A stretch of DNA of 56,734 nt from Lachnospiraceae bacterium (GTDB lineage: Bacteria; Bacillota; Clostridia; Lachnospirales; Lachnospiraceae): positions 1 to 56,734 of the forward strand of contig JAQXIY010000037.1 of the NCBI GenBank assembly GCA_029008035.1, read 5' to 3'. Below the pieces are notes generated by a model that did no database searches, had not been told where the DNA came from, and saw nothing but the letters and a program-made list of their open reading frames with translations. Of this stretch, positions 37,070 to 49,274 are shown in pieces. How positions within the stretch are numbered: the first letter of the stretch is position 1; the number at the start of each line of letters is the position of its first letter. The translations under genes and the position numbers were made by a program.

Positions 37070-37892
37070 TAAAAAGAATAGTTCCGCTATACAGCGAAGA
37101 TTAATACCAACCTATATTTTCTTGATTATTGTGTCCTTTATTTCCGTCTTTCCATTGTATTGGATGATTGCGGCGGCAACCAACCGTTCCGTGGATATTG
37201 CCAGAGGAAAGATCACATTTGGAGCATATGCATTGGAAAACTTCCAGAAGTTAGCCACACAGAATGATTTGTGGGGGGCTTTGGGAAACTCTTTCCTGTA
37301 TTCTATCGTGCAGACAGTGGTAGCCCTTTTGATTTGCTCTTTGGCGGGATATGGATTTGAGTTGTATCATGACAAGGCAAAGGATAAAGTGTTTTCTATC
37401 CTGCTTCTGGCTATGATGATTCCGCAGGTTGCAACCATGATTCCATTGTTTAAGATGGTTTCTGCTGCAGGATTGTTGAATACGGTTTGGGCATTTATCT
37501 TACCCAGCATTTCAACTCCGTTTTTGATTATGATGTTCCGTCAGAATTCCAGAAACTTCCCTGTTGATATTATGGAAGCGGCCAGATTGGACGGATTGTC
37601 AGAGTTTCAGATTTTCTTCCGGATGTATATGCCGGTTATGAAGTCAACCTATGCGGCAGCAGCGGTTATTACTTTCATGAATGCATGGAATGCATATTTG
37701 TGGCCAAAGGTAGTTATGGCAGATACCAGAGCACAGACCATGCCGATGTTGATTGCCAAGATTGCAGGTGGTTATACCACAGATTACGGTGTGTTGATGA
37801 TGGGCGTTTTGTTCTGCTCATTGCCAACTATGATTATTTTCTTCGTTCTGCAGAAGCAGTTCGCTGAAGGTATTACCGGTTCAGTAAAATAA
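37053..37892 (+). CDS. Sugar ABC transporter permease (MalG-like)
   Basis: 'EAARLDGLSEFQIFFRMYMPVMKST' EAA motif; C-terminal 'QKQFAEGITGSVK'; GTG at 37062 is an alternative start. Confidence 0.92.
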   Translation: MIIVTNKKNSSAIQRRLIPTYIFLIIVSFISVFPLYWMIAAATNRSVDIARGKITFGAYALENFQKLATQNDLWGALGNSFLYSIVQTVVALLICSLAGYGFELYHDKAKDKVFSILLLAMMIPQVATMIPLFKMVSAAGLLNTVWAFILPSISTPFLIMMFRQNSRNFPVDIMEAARLDGLSEFQIFFRMYMPVMKSTYAAAAVITFMNAWNAYLWPKVVMADTRAQTMPMLIAKIAGGYTTDYGVLMMGVLFCSLPTMIIFFVLQKQFAEGITGSVK

Positions 37893-37903
37893 TGATTTTA
37901 TAA

Positions 37904-40936
<3,033 letters not shown>

Positions 40937-40941
40937 ATATG

Positions 40942-40975
40942 AAATGCTCCCGCATTGAGTTGTGGGAGCATTTTT
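40942..40975 (+). terminator. Intrinsic terminator after beta-galactosidase gene
   Basis: AAATGCTCCC...GGGAGCATTTTT. Confidence 0.85.
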
Positions 40976-41064
40976 ACAAACAAAATTATCGGGTTGAACT
41001 AGTTGCTTTCCCTTTGATATAATGTAGATGATAATTTTGTGGAAGATATCAAGGGGAAGGTGTT

Positions 41065-42366
41065 ATGGGATTCAGACAAAAAAGAGTGGGCGCTCTTTTG
41101 CTGTGCGGGGCACTTTTAGCCTCTCTCTTTTCCGGATGTGCGGAAAAAGAAGAAAAGCAACAGGAGATGTCCCACAAGCTGACAGTATATGTCTGGGATA
41201 AGAACTTTAATGAGCCGGCGATGAAGGCGGCAGAGGCTGATTACAGAGAACATGTGGATCAGGAGTTTTCACTGGAAATCGAAACCTATCTACAATCTTC
41301 TGATGTGGAGGATGTGGTGACTATCGCCGGTTCTTGTGGTAATTATTCTACATTGCCGGACATTGTCTTGTTCCAGGATCACTACATACAGCGTTACATA
41401 GAGGACTATCCCGATGCATGGATCGATTTGGAGGATGCAGGAATTGACTGGTCAGATTTTGGCGAGGAAAAAATCTGCTATTCCACCATTGATGGCATTC
41501 ATTATGGGGTTCCTGTGGATAACGGCACAGTGGTGGCAGCCTATCGTGTGGATATCCTAGAGCAGTGTGGCTACAGTATATCCGACTTGACCGGGGTTAC
41601 CTGGCAGCGGTTTATAGAGATTGGAGAAGATATTTATAACAAGACAGGGAAGTACTTGCTATCGGCGGATGGCGAACTGAATGACTTGCCGAGTATTATG
41701 CTTCAGGCGGAAGGCAAATCACAGTTCCAAAGGGGAGAGGCCTACCTGTCAGATAATGAGACTATGGTGGAAGTTATAAATATCATTGATGAGATGTTAT
41801 CTCATAAGGTTCTCTATCTGGCCGAGAATTGGAAGGAATACACGGAAGAGACCATTGGTGAAGATATGGTAGCCGGTGTAATTAACGGCAACTGGATACT
41901 TCCAACCATCCAACAGGTGGAAGAAAACAGCGGCAAATGGGCCATTACCTCACTACCCACCATAAAGGGTGAGGAGGGATATGCCTCCAACGGAGGTTCC
42001 TCCCTCTATATCACAGCCAACTGTGAGAATATCCAACTGGCTAAGGATTTTCTGGCCTACACCTTTGGGGGAAGCAGTGAGACGTATGACAATGCTCTGA
42101 TAGATGGAGGTGTCATCACCACCTGCATTTCCGCAGGGAAGTCGGATGTGTATAAGAGAGGTGTTCCCTATTTTAACAATATACCCATATACGCTATTAT
42201 TGTGGATATGAGTTCCCATGTCCCGGTGGTAGAACAGAACCAATACCACTATAAGTGCCGGGAGTATGTAAGCAAAGTAGTGTATGACACTTCAAAGAAG
42301 AATATAAGCGTCCAAAAGGCGCTACAAACCGCTCAGGAAAATTTACAGTACGATATGGAACAATAG
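41065..42366 (+). CDS. Second, paralogous sugar-binding lipoprotein (SBP2)
   Basis: Lipobox 'ASLFSGCAEK'; extensive identity with SBP1, e.g. 'LPDIVLFQDHY', 'PVDNGTV', 'GVITTCISAGKSDVY'. Confidence 0.92.
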   Translation: MGFRQKRVGALLLCGALLASLFSGCAEKEEKQQEMSHKLTVYVWDKNFNEPAMKAAEADYREHVDQEFSLEIETYLQSSDVEDVVTIAGSCGNYSTLPDIVLFQDHYIQRYIEDYPDAWIDLEDAGIDWSDFGEEKICYSTIDGIHYGVPVDNGTVVAAYRVDILEQCGYSISDLTGVTWQRFIEIGEDIYNKTGKYLLSADGELNDLPSIMLQAEGKSQFQRGEAYLSDNETMVEVINIIDEMLSHKVLYLAENWKEYTEETIGEDMVAGVINGNWILPTIQQVEENSGKWAITSLPTIKGEEGYASNGGSSLYITANCENIQLAKDFLAYTFGGSSETYDNALIDGGVITTCISAGKSDVYKRGVPYFNNIPIYAIIVDMSSHVPVVEQNQYHYKCREYVSKVVYDTSKKNISVQKALQTAQENLQYDMEQ

Positions 42367-42380
42367 GAGGCGACAGCTAA

Positions 42381-42890
42381 GTGTATCAAGATATGTATGT
42401 TGAACAATCCGTACATCGCTATGTACCAAGTGTAACCAAGGTGTTAAATATTTTGCTGATTGTGGCTACGGTGATTGTGGCATTTCAGTTTGTATTTGTG
42501 AATTATGCCATTTTTGGAATACCCCTTGTGGCTATGATTATTATTACTTACTTTGTGTCTCAGAACGCAAAGATGGATTTTGACTACACCTATACCAACG
42601 GACTCATTGAGATAACCAGAATCCTCAGAAAGAACAAGAGAAAAGATTTGGTAGTCTGTGATATGAAGGATGTTGTGGTGGTGGCAAAGTCTAAGACAGA
42701 TCCGGTAAAGCCATACATCGGACGCAGAATGAAGACATATGACTGTACATCCCACGAAGAGGGGGTGCCATATTACACCATGATTGTACGGGATGATAAG
42801 ACAGGGACAGAGATTAAGATTTTGTTTGAACCGGGGGAAGAAATGCTTTCCGTAATGCATTGCATTTCCCCTGATAAAGTATATATTTAA
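42381..42890 (+). CDS. Two-TM membrane protein of unknown function (GTG start)
   Basis: ORF track; hydrophobic 'ILLIVATVIVAFQFVFVNYAIFGIPLVAMIIITYFV'; follows SBP2. Confidence 0.7.
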   Translation: MYQDMYVEQSVHRYVPSVTKVLNILLIVATVIVAFQFVFVNYAIFGIPLVAMIIITYFVSQNAKMDFDYTYTNGLIEITRILRKNKRKDLVVCDMKDVVVVAKSKTDPVKPYIGRRMKTYDCTSHEEGVPYYTMIVRDDKTGTEIKILFEPGEEMLSVMHCISPDKVYI

Positions 42891-42902
42891 AGGAGTATCA
42901 CT

Positions 42903-44075
42903 ATGGACCAAAAAGAACTTAGAAAGAAATTCACGGAGATTTATGGCGACGGAGGAGAGATTCGAGAGTATTTCGCACCCGGTCGTGTAAATCTTATCGG
43001 TGAACATACAGATTATAACGGGGGTCATGTGTTCCCTTGTGCACTTACCATCGGTACATACGGCATTGCCAGAAAAAGAGAAGATAATAAAATCCGTTTT
43101 TACTCAGCAAATATTGAGAATATTGCACCGGTAGAGGTAAGTCTTGAGGATTTACGTTATCAGAAGAGTTACGGCTGGGCCAATTATCCCCTGGGTGTTG
43201 TCTGGGCTTTTGCAGAGAAGGGTAACCTTCTGGACAAGGGCTTTGACATGGCAATTTGGGGCAATATTCCAAACGGTTCCGGACTTTCATCTTCAGCATC
43301 TCTGGAGGTACTTACCGGGGTCATCTTAAAGGATTTATATGGATTTGATAACTTGTCCATGATTGATTTGGCACTGATTGGACAGTTTTCAGAGAACAAT
43401 TTTAATGGCTGTAACTGCGGTATTATGGATCAGTTTGCCGTTGCCATGGGCAAAGAGAACTGCGCCATCTTCTTAGATTGCAACGATTTGTCTTACGAAT
43501 ATGCCAAGATTGTGTTGCCGGATGCCAAAATCGTTATCACAAACAGTAAGGTAAAGCACAGCTTAGTAGATGGACAGTACAATAAGCGCCGGGAAGAGTG
43601 TGCAACAGCATTGTCTCAGTTGCAACAGGTGGTGGATATTAAGTCTTTGGGAGATTTGGATGAAGCAACCTTCCAGAAGTATCAGGATGTGATTACCGAT
43701 CCGGAATGCAAAAAACGCGCAAAGCACGCTGTGGCAGAGAATCAGCGTACGATAAAAGCGGTTGCCGCTTTGGAGAAAAATGATGTGGAGACTTTTGGCG
43801 AGTTGATGAATCAGTCTCATATCTCTCTCCGAGATGACTACAAAGTATCCTGCGAAGAGATTGATGTGCTTGTGGATTTGGCATGGAAGGTTGACGGTGT
43901 CATTGGATCCAGAATCACCGGAGGCGGATTCGGAGGCTGTACCGTCAGCATTGTCAAGAACGATGCCGTAGATCGCTTTATGAAAGAAGTAGGCGAGGGC
44001 TACAAGGAGAAAACAGGCATTGATGCAGAATTCTATGTAGTAGACATCGGACAGGGTGCCGGACGCACTGCCTAG
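42903..44075 (+). CDS. galK: Galactokinase
   Basis: 'FAPGRVNLIGEHTDYNGGHVFPCAL', 'GSGLSSSASLEV', 'GGGFGGCTVSIV'. Confidence 0.96.
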   Translation: MDQKELRKKFTEIYGDGGEIREYFAPGRVNLIGEHTDYNGGHVFPCALTIGTYGIARKREDNKIRFYSANIENIAPVEVSLEDLRYQKSYGWANYPLGVVWAFAEKGNLLDKGFDMAIWGNIPNGSGLSSSASLEVLTGVILKDLYGFDNLSMIDLALIGQFSENNFNGCNCGIMDQFAVAMGKENCAIFLDCNDLSYEYAKIVLPDAKIVITNSKVKHSLVDGQYNKRREECATALSQLQQVVDIKSLGDLDEATFQKYQDVITDPECKKRAKHAVAENQRTIKAVAALEKNDVETFGELMNQSHISLRDDYKVSCEEIDVLVDLAWKVDGVIGSRITGGGFGGCTVSIVKNDAVDRFMKEVGEGYKEKTGIDAEFYVVDIGQGAGRTA

Positions 44076-44980
44076 TCACTTTGTAGCAGATAGTTAGACA
44101 TCATCATAGCCACTTTACAGGTCATGGCATCGTCGAACTTGCGAATGTCAAGTCCTGTAAGTTTTTGGATTTTGTCAAGGCGATAGATGAGAGTGTTGCG
44201 ATGAAGAAAGAGATTTCTGGCACACTCCGCAATATTAAGGCCACTTTCCAGGAAGATGTGAATGGTGTGGATGGTTTCTTCGTCCATATCGTCCACTCGG
44301 ATTCCTTGAAAGTGGTCTTTTATATATTCCTCACAGACTTCTTTTGGCAAGTGATAAATCAACTTGCCCATGCCCAGATCATGGGCCCAGAAAATGTGCT
44401 GCGTGGGATAGAAGGTAGTTCCAATCTCCATAGCGGTGGAGATGTTGAGAAAATTGCCGGGCAACTCACCCAGAGAAGTGCAGGGGTGGTCATAGGCAAT
44501 GTTAATGGAAATCATAGCCTCGGCCTCCATAGTGCTTTGCAGATTCTGCACCATCTGAAGCATATCTTCCGAAGATAGGGTATGCTTTAACTGGCGAAGA
44601 ATTACTATATGGCAATCATCTATGGGAACAAGAAAATCAGCGCCGGACAAGAACAACTGGGAAAAGACGGACTGTTCCATGGCAGAGAAGGGCTGCTTTG
44701 CTTCTATGAAGAGGGGGAAATACAGAGAATCCTTGTCAATGTGAAAACGGTGACTGCCCTGTAAGATTTCTTCTTGGGTCAGAACACCCAACAGTAAACT
44801 ACGCCAGAATCCCTCCTTGGAAGTGCTGCCGTACTGGGCGTGCAACATGTTCTTGAGAACAGAGATTGCGGTGTCATCATCCACGTCGGTCTCCTCAATG
44901 GAAAAGCATATGCCGGTCTGTGCCTGTAATTGTTCTAAAAGATCTGAAATTTGCTGATTTGTATCCATAGTATTCTCCAA
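44072..44980 (-). CDS. PucR/CdaR-like helix-turn-helix transcriptional regulator
   Basis: 'IHIFLESGLNIAECARNLFLHRNTLIYRLDKIQKLTGLDIRKFDDA' PucR-type C-terminal HTH. Confidence 0.85.
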   Translation of the reverse strand: MENTMDTNQQISDLLEQLQAQTGICFSIEETDVDDDTAISVLKNMLHAQYGSTSKEGFWRSLLLGVLTQEEILQGSHRFHIDKDSLYFPLFIEAKQPFSAMEQSVFSQLFLSGADFLVPIDDCHIVILRQLKHTLSSEDMLQMVQNLQSTMEAEAMISINIAYDHPCTSLGELPGNFLNISTAMEIGTTFYPTQHIFWAHDLGMGKLIYHLPKEVCEEYIKDHFQGIRVDDMDEETIHTIHIFLESGLNIAECARNLFLHRNTLIYRLDKIQKLTGLDIRKFDDAMTCKVAMMMSNYLLQSD

Positions 44981-45174
44981 AACCCTGTATTTCCTACTAT
45001 TATAAAGAACAAAAAAGGGATATTCAAGGCGCAGGATTGGAAAAATGGGTTAATGTGACGAAGAAATAAAAAATTCTTTGGTTACTTTGACATTGTGGCA
45101 GAGAAGACAACTTTCTATAATGGAACTATCAGATGGGACATTGTGTTCCCGGTCATCAGAAAGGAGAATTCATT

Positions 45175-45408
45175 ATGACTTCAGTTACCATTAACATCAA
45201 CTCTATTGAGAAAGTAAAGAAATTTGTCAATGTGATTACAGTATACGACAATGATTTTGATTTGGTATGCGATCGCTATGTCATTGATGCAAAGTCTATC
45301 ATGGGCATTTTCAGTTTGGATTTGTCACAGAATCTTAAGTTGAACATCCAGAAAGACACAGACGTGGATGCGATTTTGGCTGATATTGATGAGTTTATTG
45401 TTAAATAA
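45175..45408 (+). CDS. HPr-like protein lacking the His15 region (Crh-like)
   Basis: 'AKSIMGIFSLDLS' Ser46 region retained; 'SIEKVKKF' replaces the usual '(H/Q)ARPA'. Confidence 0.8.
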   Translation: MTSVTININSIEKVKKFVNVITVYDNDFDLVCDRYVIDAKSIMGIFSLDLSQNLKLNIQKDTDVDAILADIDEFIVK

Positions 45409-45440
45409 ATAAAGATTTTATATAAGAGAGGAAATGAATT

Positions 45441-46553
45441 ATGGCAAGTATTTCAATGAAAGACATTAACAAGATTTATCCAAATGGATTCCATGCAGTA
45501 AAGGACTTCAATTTGGAGATTGAGGACAAGGAGTTTATCATCTTCGTAGGTCCTTCAGGTTGTGGTAAGTCTACAACACTTCGTATGGTTGCCGGCTTGG
45601 AAGACATCTCAAGCGGTGATTTGATTATCGATGGCAAGCGCATGAACGACGTTGAGCCAAAGGATCGTGATATCGCTATGGTATTCCAGAACTATGCGTT
45701 GTATCCACATATGACAGTATATGATAACATGGCATTCGGGTTGAAGCTTCGCAAGCTTCCAAAGGATGAGATTGACAAGAAGGTGCGCGAGGCAGCACAG
45801 ATTCTTGATTTGGAGAAGTTGTTAGATCGTAAGCCTAAGGCTTTGTCCGGTGGACAGCGCCAGCGTGTTGCTATGGGTCGTGCTATCGTTCGTAATCCTA
45901 AGGTATTCCTTATGGATGAGCCTCTTTCCAACTTGGACGCAAAGCTTCGTGTTCAGATGAGAATTGAGATTTCTAAGCTTCATGAGAACTTAGGAGCTAC
46001 TATCATCTACGTAACACACGACCAGACAGAGGCTATGACACTTGGTACCAGAATCGTTGTTATGAAGGATGGTGTGGTACAGCAGATTGATACACCACAC
46101 AACCTGTACAACAAGCCACAGAATCTTTTCGTTGCAGGATTTATCGGTTCTCCTCAGATGAACTTTATGGATGCAGAGATTTCCGTTTCAGGAGATACTG
46201 TTACAGCTAAAGTCGGAGATGCTAATCTGGTAGTTCCTCCTGCAAAGGCAAAGGCATTGATTGATGGCGGATACAATGGAAAGACCGTTGTACTTGGTGT
46301 CCGTCCTGAGGATATTCATGACTCACAGATGTTTATTGAGGCTTCACCAAATACCGTTATCGAGTCTAAGATTCGTGTATATGAGCTTTTGGGTGCAGAA
46401 GTATTCTTGTACTTCGATTATGCAGGAACACAGGTTACTGCAAGAGTTGATCCTAGAACAAATGCTCAGGCAGGAGATACCGTTAAGTTTGCACTTGATA
46501 TGGAGCGTGCACACTTCTTTGATAAAGAATCAGAGCAGGTTATTACAAACTAG
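45441..46553 (+). CDS. Sugar ABC transporter ATP-binding protein (MsmK/UgpC type)
   Basis: 'GPSGCGKSTTLRMVAGLE', 'LSGGQRQRVAMGRAIVRNPKVFLMDEPLSNLDAKLR', C-terminal OB domain. Confidence 0.94.
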   Translation: MASISMKDINKIYPNGFHAVKDFNLEIEDKEFIIFVGPSGCGKSTTLRMVAGLEDISSGDLIIDGKRMNDVEPKDRDIAMVFQNYALYPHMTVYDNMAFGLKLRKLPKDEIDKKVREAAQILDLEKLLDRKPKALSGGQRQRVAMGRAIVRNPKVFLMDEPLSNLDAKLRVQMRIEISKLHENLGATIIYVTHDQTEAMTLGTRIVVMKDGVVQQIDTPHNLYNKPQNLFVAGFIGSPQMNFMDAEISVSGDTVTAKVGDANLVVPPAKAKALIDGGYNGKTVVLGVRPEDIHDSQMFIEASPNTVIESKIRVYELLGAEVFLYFDYAGTQVTARVDPRTNAQAGDTVKFALDMERAHFFDKESEQVITN

Positions 46554-46587
46554 TCTTTTTCTTATTTATCTTCCTATTTATATCCAG

Positions 46588-46626
46588 AAATACCTCTGGG
46601 GTTATGTACCCAGAGGTATTTTTGCG
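46588..46626 (+). terminator. Intrinsic terminator
   Basis: AAATACCTCTGGG...CCCAGAGGTATTT, 13 bp perfect. Confidence 0.9.
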
Positions 46627-46683
46627 TAATGACACAGGAAAAGAGATGTATTCCCAAGAAGAATTTTAAGTGATATAATAGTC

Positions 46684-46738
46684 TAGCACGATTTTACATT
46701 CGGAAAGGGTGTACAGGGATGGTACACCAATCGTGCTA
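46684..46738 (+). other. Candidate structured leader RNA at the predicted 5' end of the gdpP mRNA
   Basis: TAGCACGATT/AATCGTGCTA 10-bp outer stem enclosing GGTGTAC-AGGGATG-GTACACC; extended -10 TGATATAAT at 46671-46679. Confidence 0.6.
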
Positions 46739-46750
46739 AGGGAGAGAGAG

Positions 46751-48808
46751 ATGGAAGAAGTAAAATACGCCGGTAAATTAAAGAGATATCTACAGGCACC
46801 GATTTATATGATCAGTTTCTTTGTTATAGGAAATGCAGTGATGTACTTCTACAATGTGAAGTATGGAATCGTCACTTCCGTAGCTATCGCAGTGTATTTT
46901 TTAGTGGTCTTTGAGGGATATCGTTACTGCAGTGCAAAGATTAACGAAGAGATTCTGGAATTTGCAGCCCACTATGGGATGGTGCAGAAGAGACTTTTGG
47001 ATGATATGTTGATTCCCTATGCTCTGATGGACGAAGGCGGTAAGATTATCTGGATGAACAAGGAATTCTCCAAGATAACAGGTAAGGAGCGTCACTATAG
47101 GAAATCTATCACATCCATCTTTAACGAGATTACCAGAGAGGTGATTCAGCGGGCTGAGGATGATGTGTTCCATATTCGGGTGTCATACAATGACAGAATT
47201 TATACCGCAGGGATGTGTCGTATGAAATTTGGTCAGGATTACAGTAGGGATGAGAACCAGATTGTGATGATGACAGACGAGATGAACACACTGGTTGCAC
47301 TGTTTTTGTTTGATGACACGGAATTGGAATATTACAAAGAAGAAAACGAGAACCAGAAACTGGTTGCAGGACTTGTGTATATTGACAATTATGAAGAGGT
47401 CTTTGACTCTATTGAGGAGGTTAAGAAGTCTCTTCTGACAGCTATTATTGACCGCAAGATTAACAAGTATTTCCAACATGTAAATGCTATCGTACGAAAG
47501 CTGGATCGAGATAAATTCTTTGTGGTGATACAGCAACAGAATCTTAAGGAATTAGAGAAGGACAAGTTTTCCATTCTGGAGGAAATCAAATCTACCAAGG
47601 CGGGAAATGAATTAGAGATTACCCTGAGTATGGGCTTTGGTGCCAACGGTGAGAGCTATGCCCAGAATGCGGAATTTGCCCGGACGGCCATTGATTTGGC
47701 TCTTGGGCGAGGCGGTTCTCAGGCGGTCATCAAGGATGGAGAAGATGTATCTTACTATGGCATCCGGGGAAAGGAAATAGAGAAGAACACCCGAGTGAAA
47801 GCCAGAATGAAGGCTCAGGCGTTGCGGGAAATTATGGAGACCAGAGACGATATTATTATTATGGGACACTCCATCGCAGATGTAGATTCTCTTGGGGCAG
47901 CCATCGGTCTTTACTGTGCTGCCAGAGAGTTGGGGAAGAATGCCAGAATTGTCTTGAATACGGTGACCACTTCTCTGAAGCCTTTGGTGGAATCTTTTTC
48001 TGAGGAAAACGGGTATTCCACCGAGATGTTTATTGATTCAGAAAGAGCGTTGGAATCAGCAGATGCCAGAACACTGGTGATATTGGTGGATACCAATCGG
48101 CCCAGCTATGCCGACTGTCCGGAATTGTTGGAGCGGAGTGATTCCGTTGTGGTCTTTGATCATCACCGACATGGAAGTGAGCAGGTACAGGGCCCGCTCT
48201 TGTCCTACATTGAGCCATATGCTTCCTCAACCTGTGAGATGATTGCGGAAGTTTTGCAGTATTTTTCAGACAAGGTGGATTTGCGACCAAATGAAGCAGA
48301 TAGTGTCTATGCAGGAATCCTCATTGATACCAACAACTTTATGACGAAGACCGGTGTCCGAACCTTTGAGGCTGCAGCATATCTTCGCCGATGTGGTGCT
48401 GAGGTTACCCGTGTGCGAAAGCTTCTCAGAGAGGACATGAGTGCTTATAAGGCTAGAGCGGAGGTGGTTCGTAATGCGGAAGTATATCGGGGGTTGTTTG
48501 CCATCTCCATCTTTGAGGCAGGAGAAATTGAGAGCCCTACTGTTGTAGGAGCAAAGGCGGCCAATGAGCTTTTGAACATCGTAGGAATCAAGGCATCTTT
48601 TGTTATTACAGAATACCAGAACAAGATATATATCAGTTCCCGATCCATTGATGAGATTGACGTACAGCTGATAATGGAGCGTTTGGGCGGCGGCGGACAT
48701 TTGAATGTGGCAGGAGCCCAGATTGAAAACAGTTCTGTGGAAGAGGTGAAAGCCCGTATACAAGAGATTTTGGATACCATGGTTGAGGAAGGAGAGATTA
48801 AATTATGA
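46751..48808 (+). CDS. gdpP: GdpP-like cyclic-di-AMP phosphodiesterase (TM, PAS-like, degenerate GGDEF, DHH-DHHA1)
   Basis: 'IMGHSIADVDSLGAAIGL', 'VVFDHHRHG', 'GGGGHLNVAGAQI'; precedes rplI-dnaB. Confidence 0.93.
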   Translation: MEEVKYAGKLKRYLQAPIYMISFFVIGNAVMYFYNVKYGIVTSVAIAVYFLVVFEGYRYCSAKINEEILEFAAHYGMVQKRLLDDMLIPYALMDEGGKIIWMNKEFSKITGKERHYRKSITSIFNEITREVIQRAEDDVFHIRVSYNDRIYTAGMCRMKFGQDYSRDENQIVMMTDEMNTLVALFLFDDTELEYYKEENENQKLVAGLVYIDNYEEVFDSIEEVKKSLLTAIIDRKINKYFQHVNAIVRKLDRDKFFVVIQQQNLKELEKDKFSILEEIKSTKAGNELEITLSMGFGANGESYAQNAEFARTAIDLALGRGGSQAVIKDGEDVSYYGIRGKEIEKNTRVKARMKAQALREIMETRDDIIIMGHSIADVDSLGAAIGLYCAARELGKNARIVLNTVTTSLKPLVESFSEENGYSTEMFIDSERALESADARTLVILVDTNRPSYADCPELLERSDSVVVFDHHRHGSEQVQGPLLSYIEPYASSTCEMIAEVLQYFSDKVDLRPNEADSVYAGILIDTNNFMTKTGVRTFEAAAYLRRCGAEVTRVRKLLREDMSAYKARAEVVRNAEVYRGLFAISIFEAGEIESPTVVGAKAANELLNIVGIKASFVITEYQNKIYISSRSIDEIDVQLIMERLGGGGHLNVAGAQIENSSVEEVKARIQEILDTMVEEGEIKL

Positions 48809-49251
48809 AAGTAATTTTATTACAGGATGTGAAATCCCTTGGAAAGAAGGGTGATATTGTAGATGTGAGCGAAGGTTATGCAAGAAATATGATTCTTCCC
48901 AAAAAACTTGGTGTTGAGGCAAACAACAAGAATTTAAATGACCTGAAATTACAACACCGGCACGCAGACAAAGTGGCTCAGGAGAATCTGGAAGCAGCGC
49001 AGGCCATGGCTGAGACTATTTCTCAGTGGGTAGTGGAGACAAAGATTAAAACCGGCGAGGGAGGAAGAACCTTCGGTTCCGTGTCCTCCAAGGAGATTTG
49101 TGCTGCGGTAAAAGCGCAGTATAAGGAAACCATTGACAAGAAAAAAATTCAAATGGAGGAGCCAATCCGATCCCTTGGCACTTATGAGGTAAAGGTAAAG
49201 CTTCATCCAAAGGTGACAGCCACAATGCGTGTACACGTGGCAGAAGAGTAA
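48805..49251 (+). CDS. rplI: 50S ribosomal protein L9
   Basis: 'MKVILLQDVKSLGKKGDIVDVSEGYARNMILPKKLGVEA'. Confidence 0.97.
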   Translation: MKVILLQDVKSLGKKGDIVDVSEGYARNMILPKKLGVEANNKNLNDLKLQHRHADKVAQENLEAAQAMAETISQWVVETKIKTGEGGRTFGSVSSKEICAAVKAQYKETIDKKKIQMEEPIRSLGTYEVKVKLHPKVTATMRVHVAEE

Positions 49252-49274
49252 AGCGAAAATACTAGGAGTACTTT

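Noticed and set aside
45133-45174. In-frame N-terminal extension of the HPr-like ORF (MGHCVPGHQKGEFI)
   Set aside because: Better Shine-Dalgarno (AAAGGAG) precedes the ATG at 45175, which matches HPr-type N-termini.
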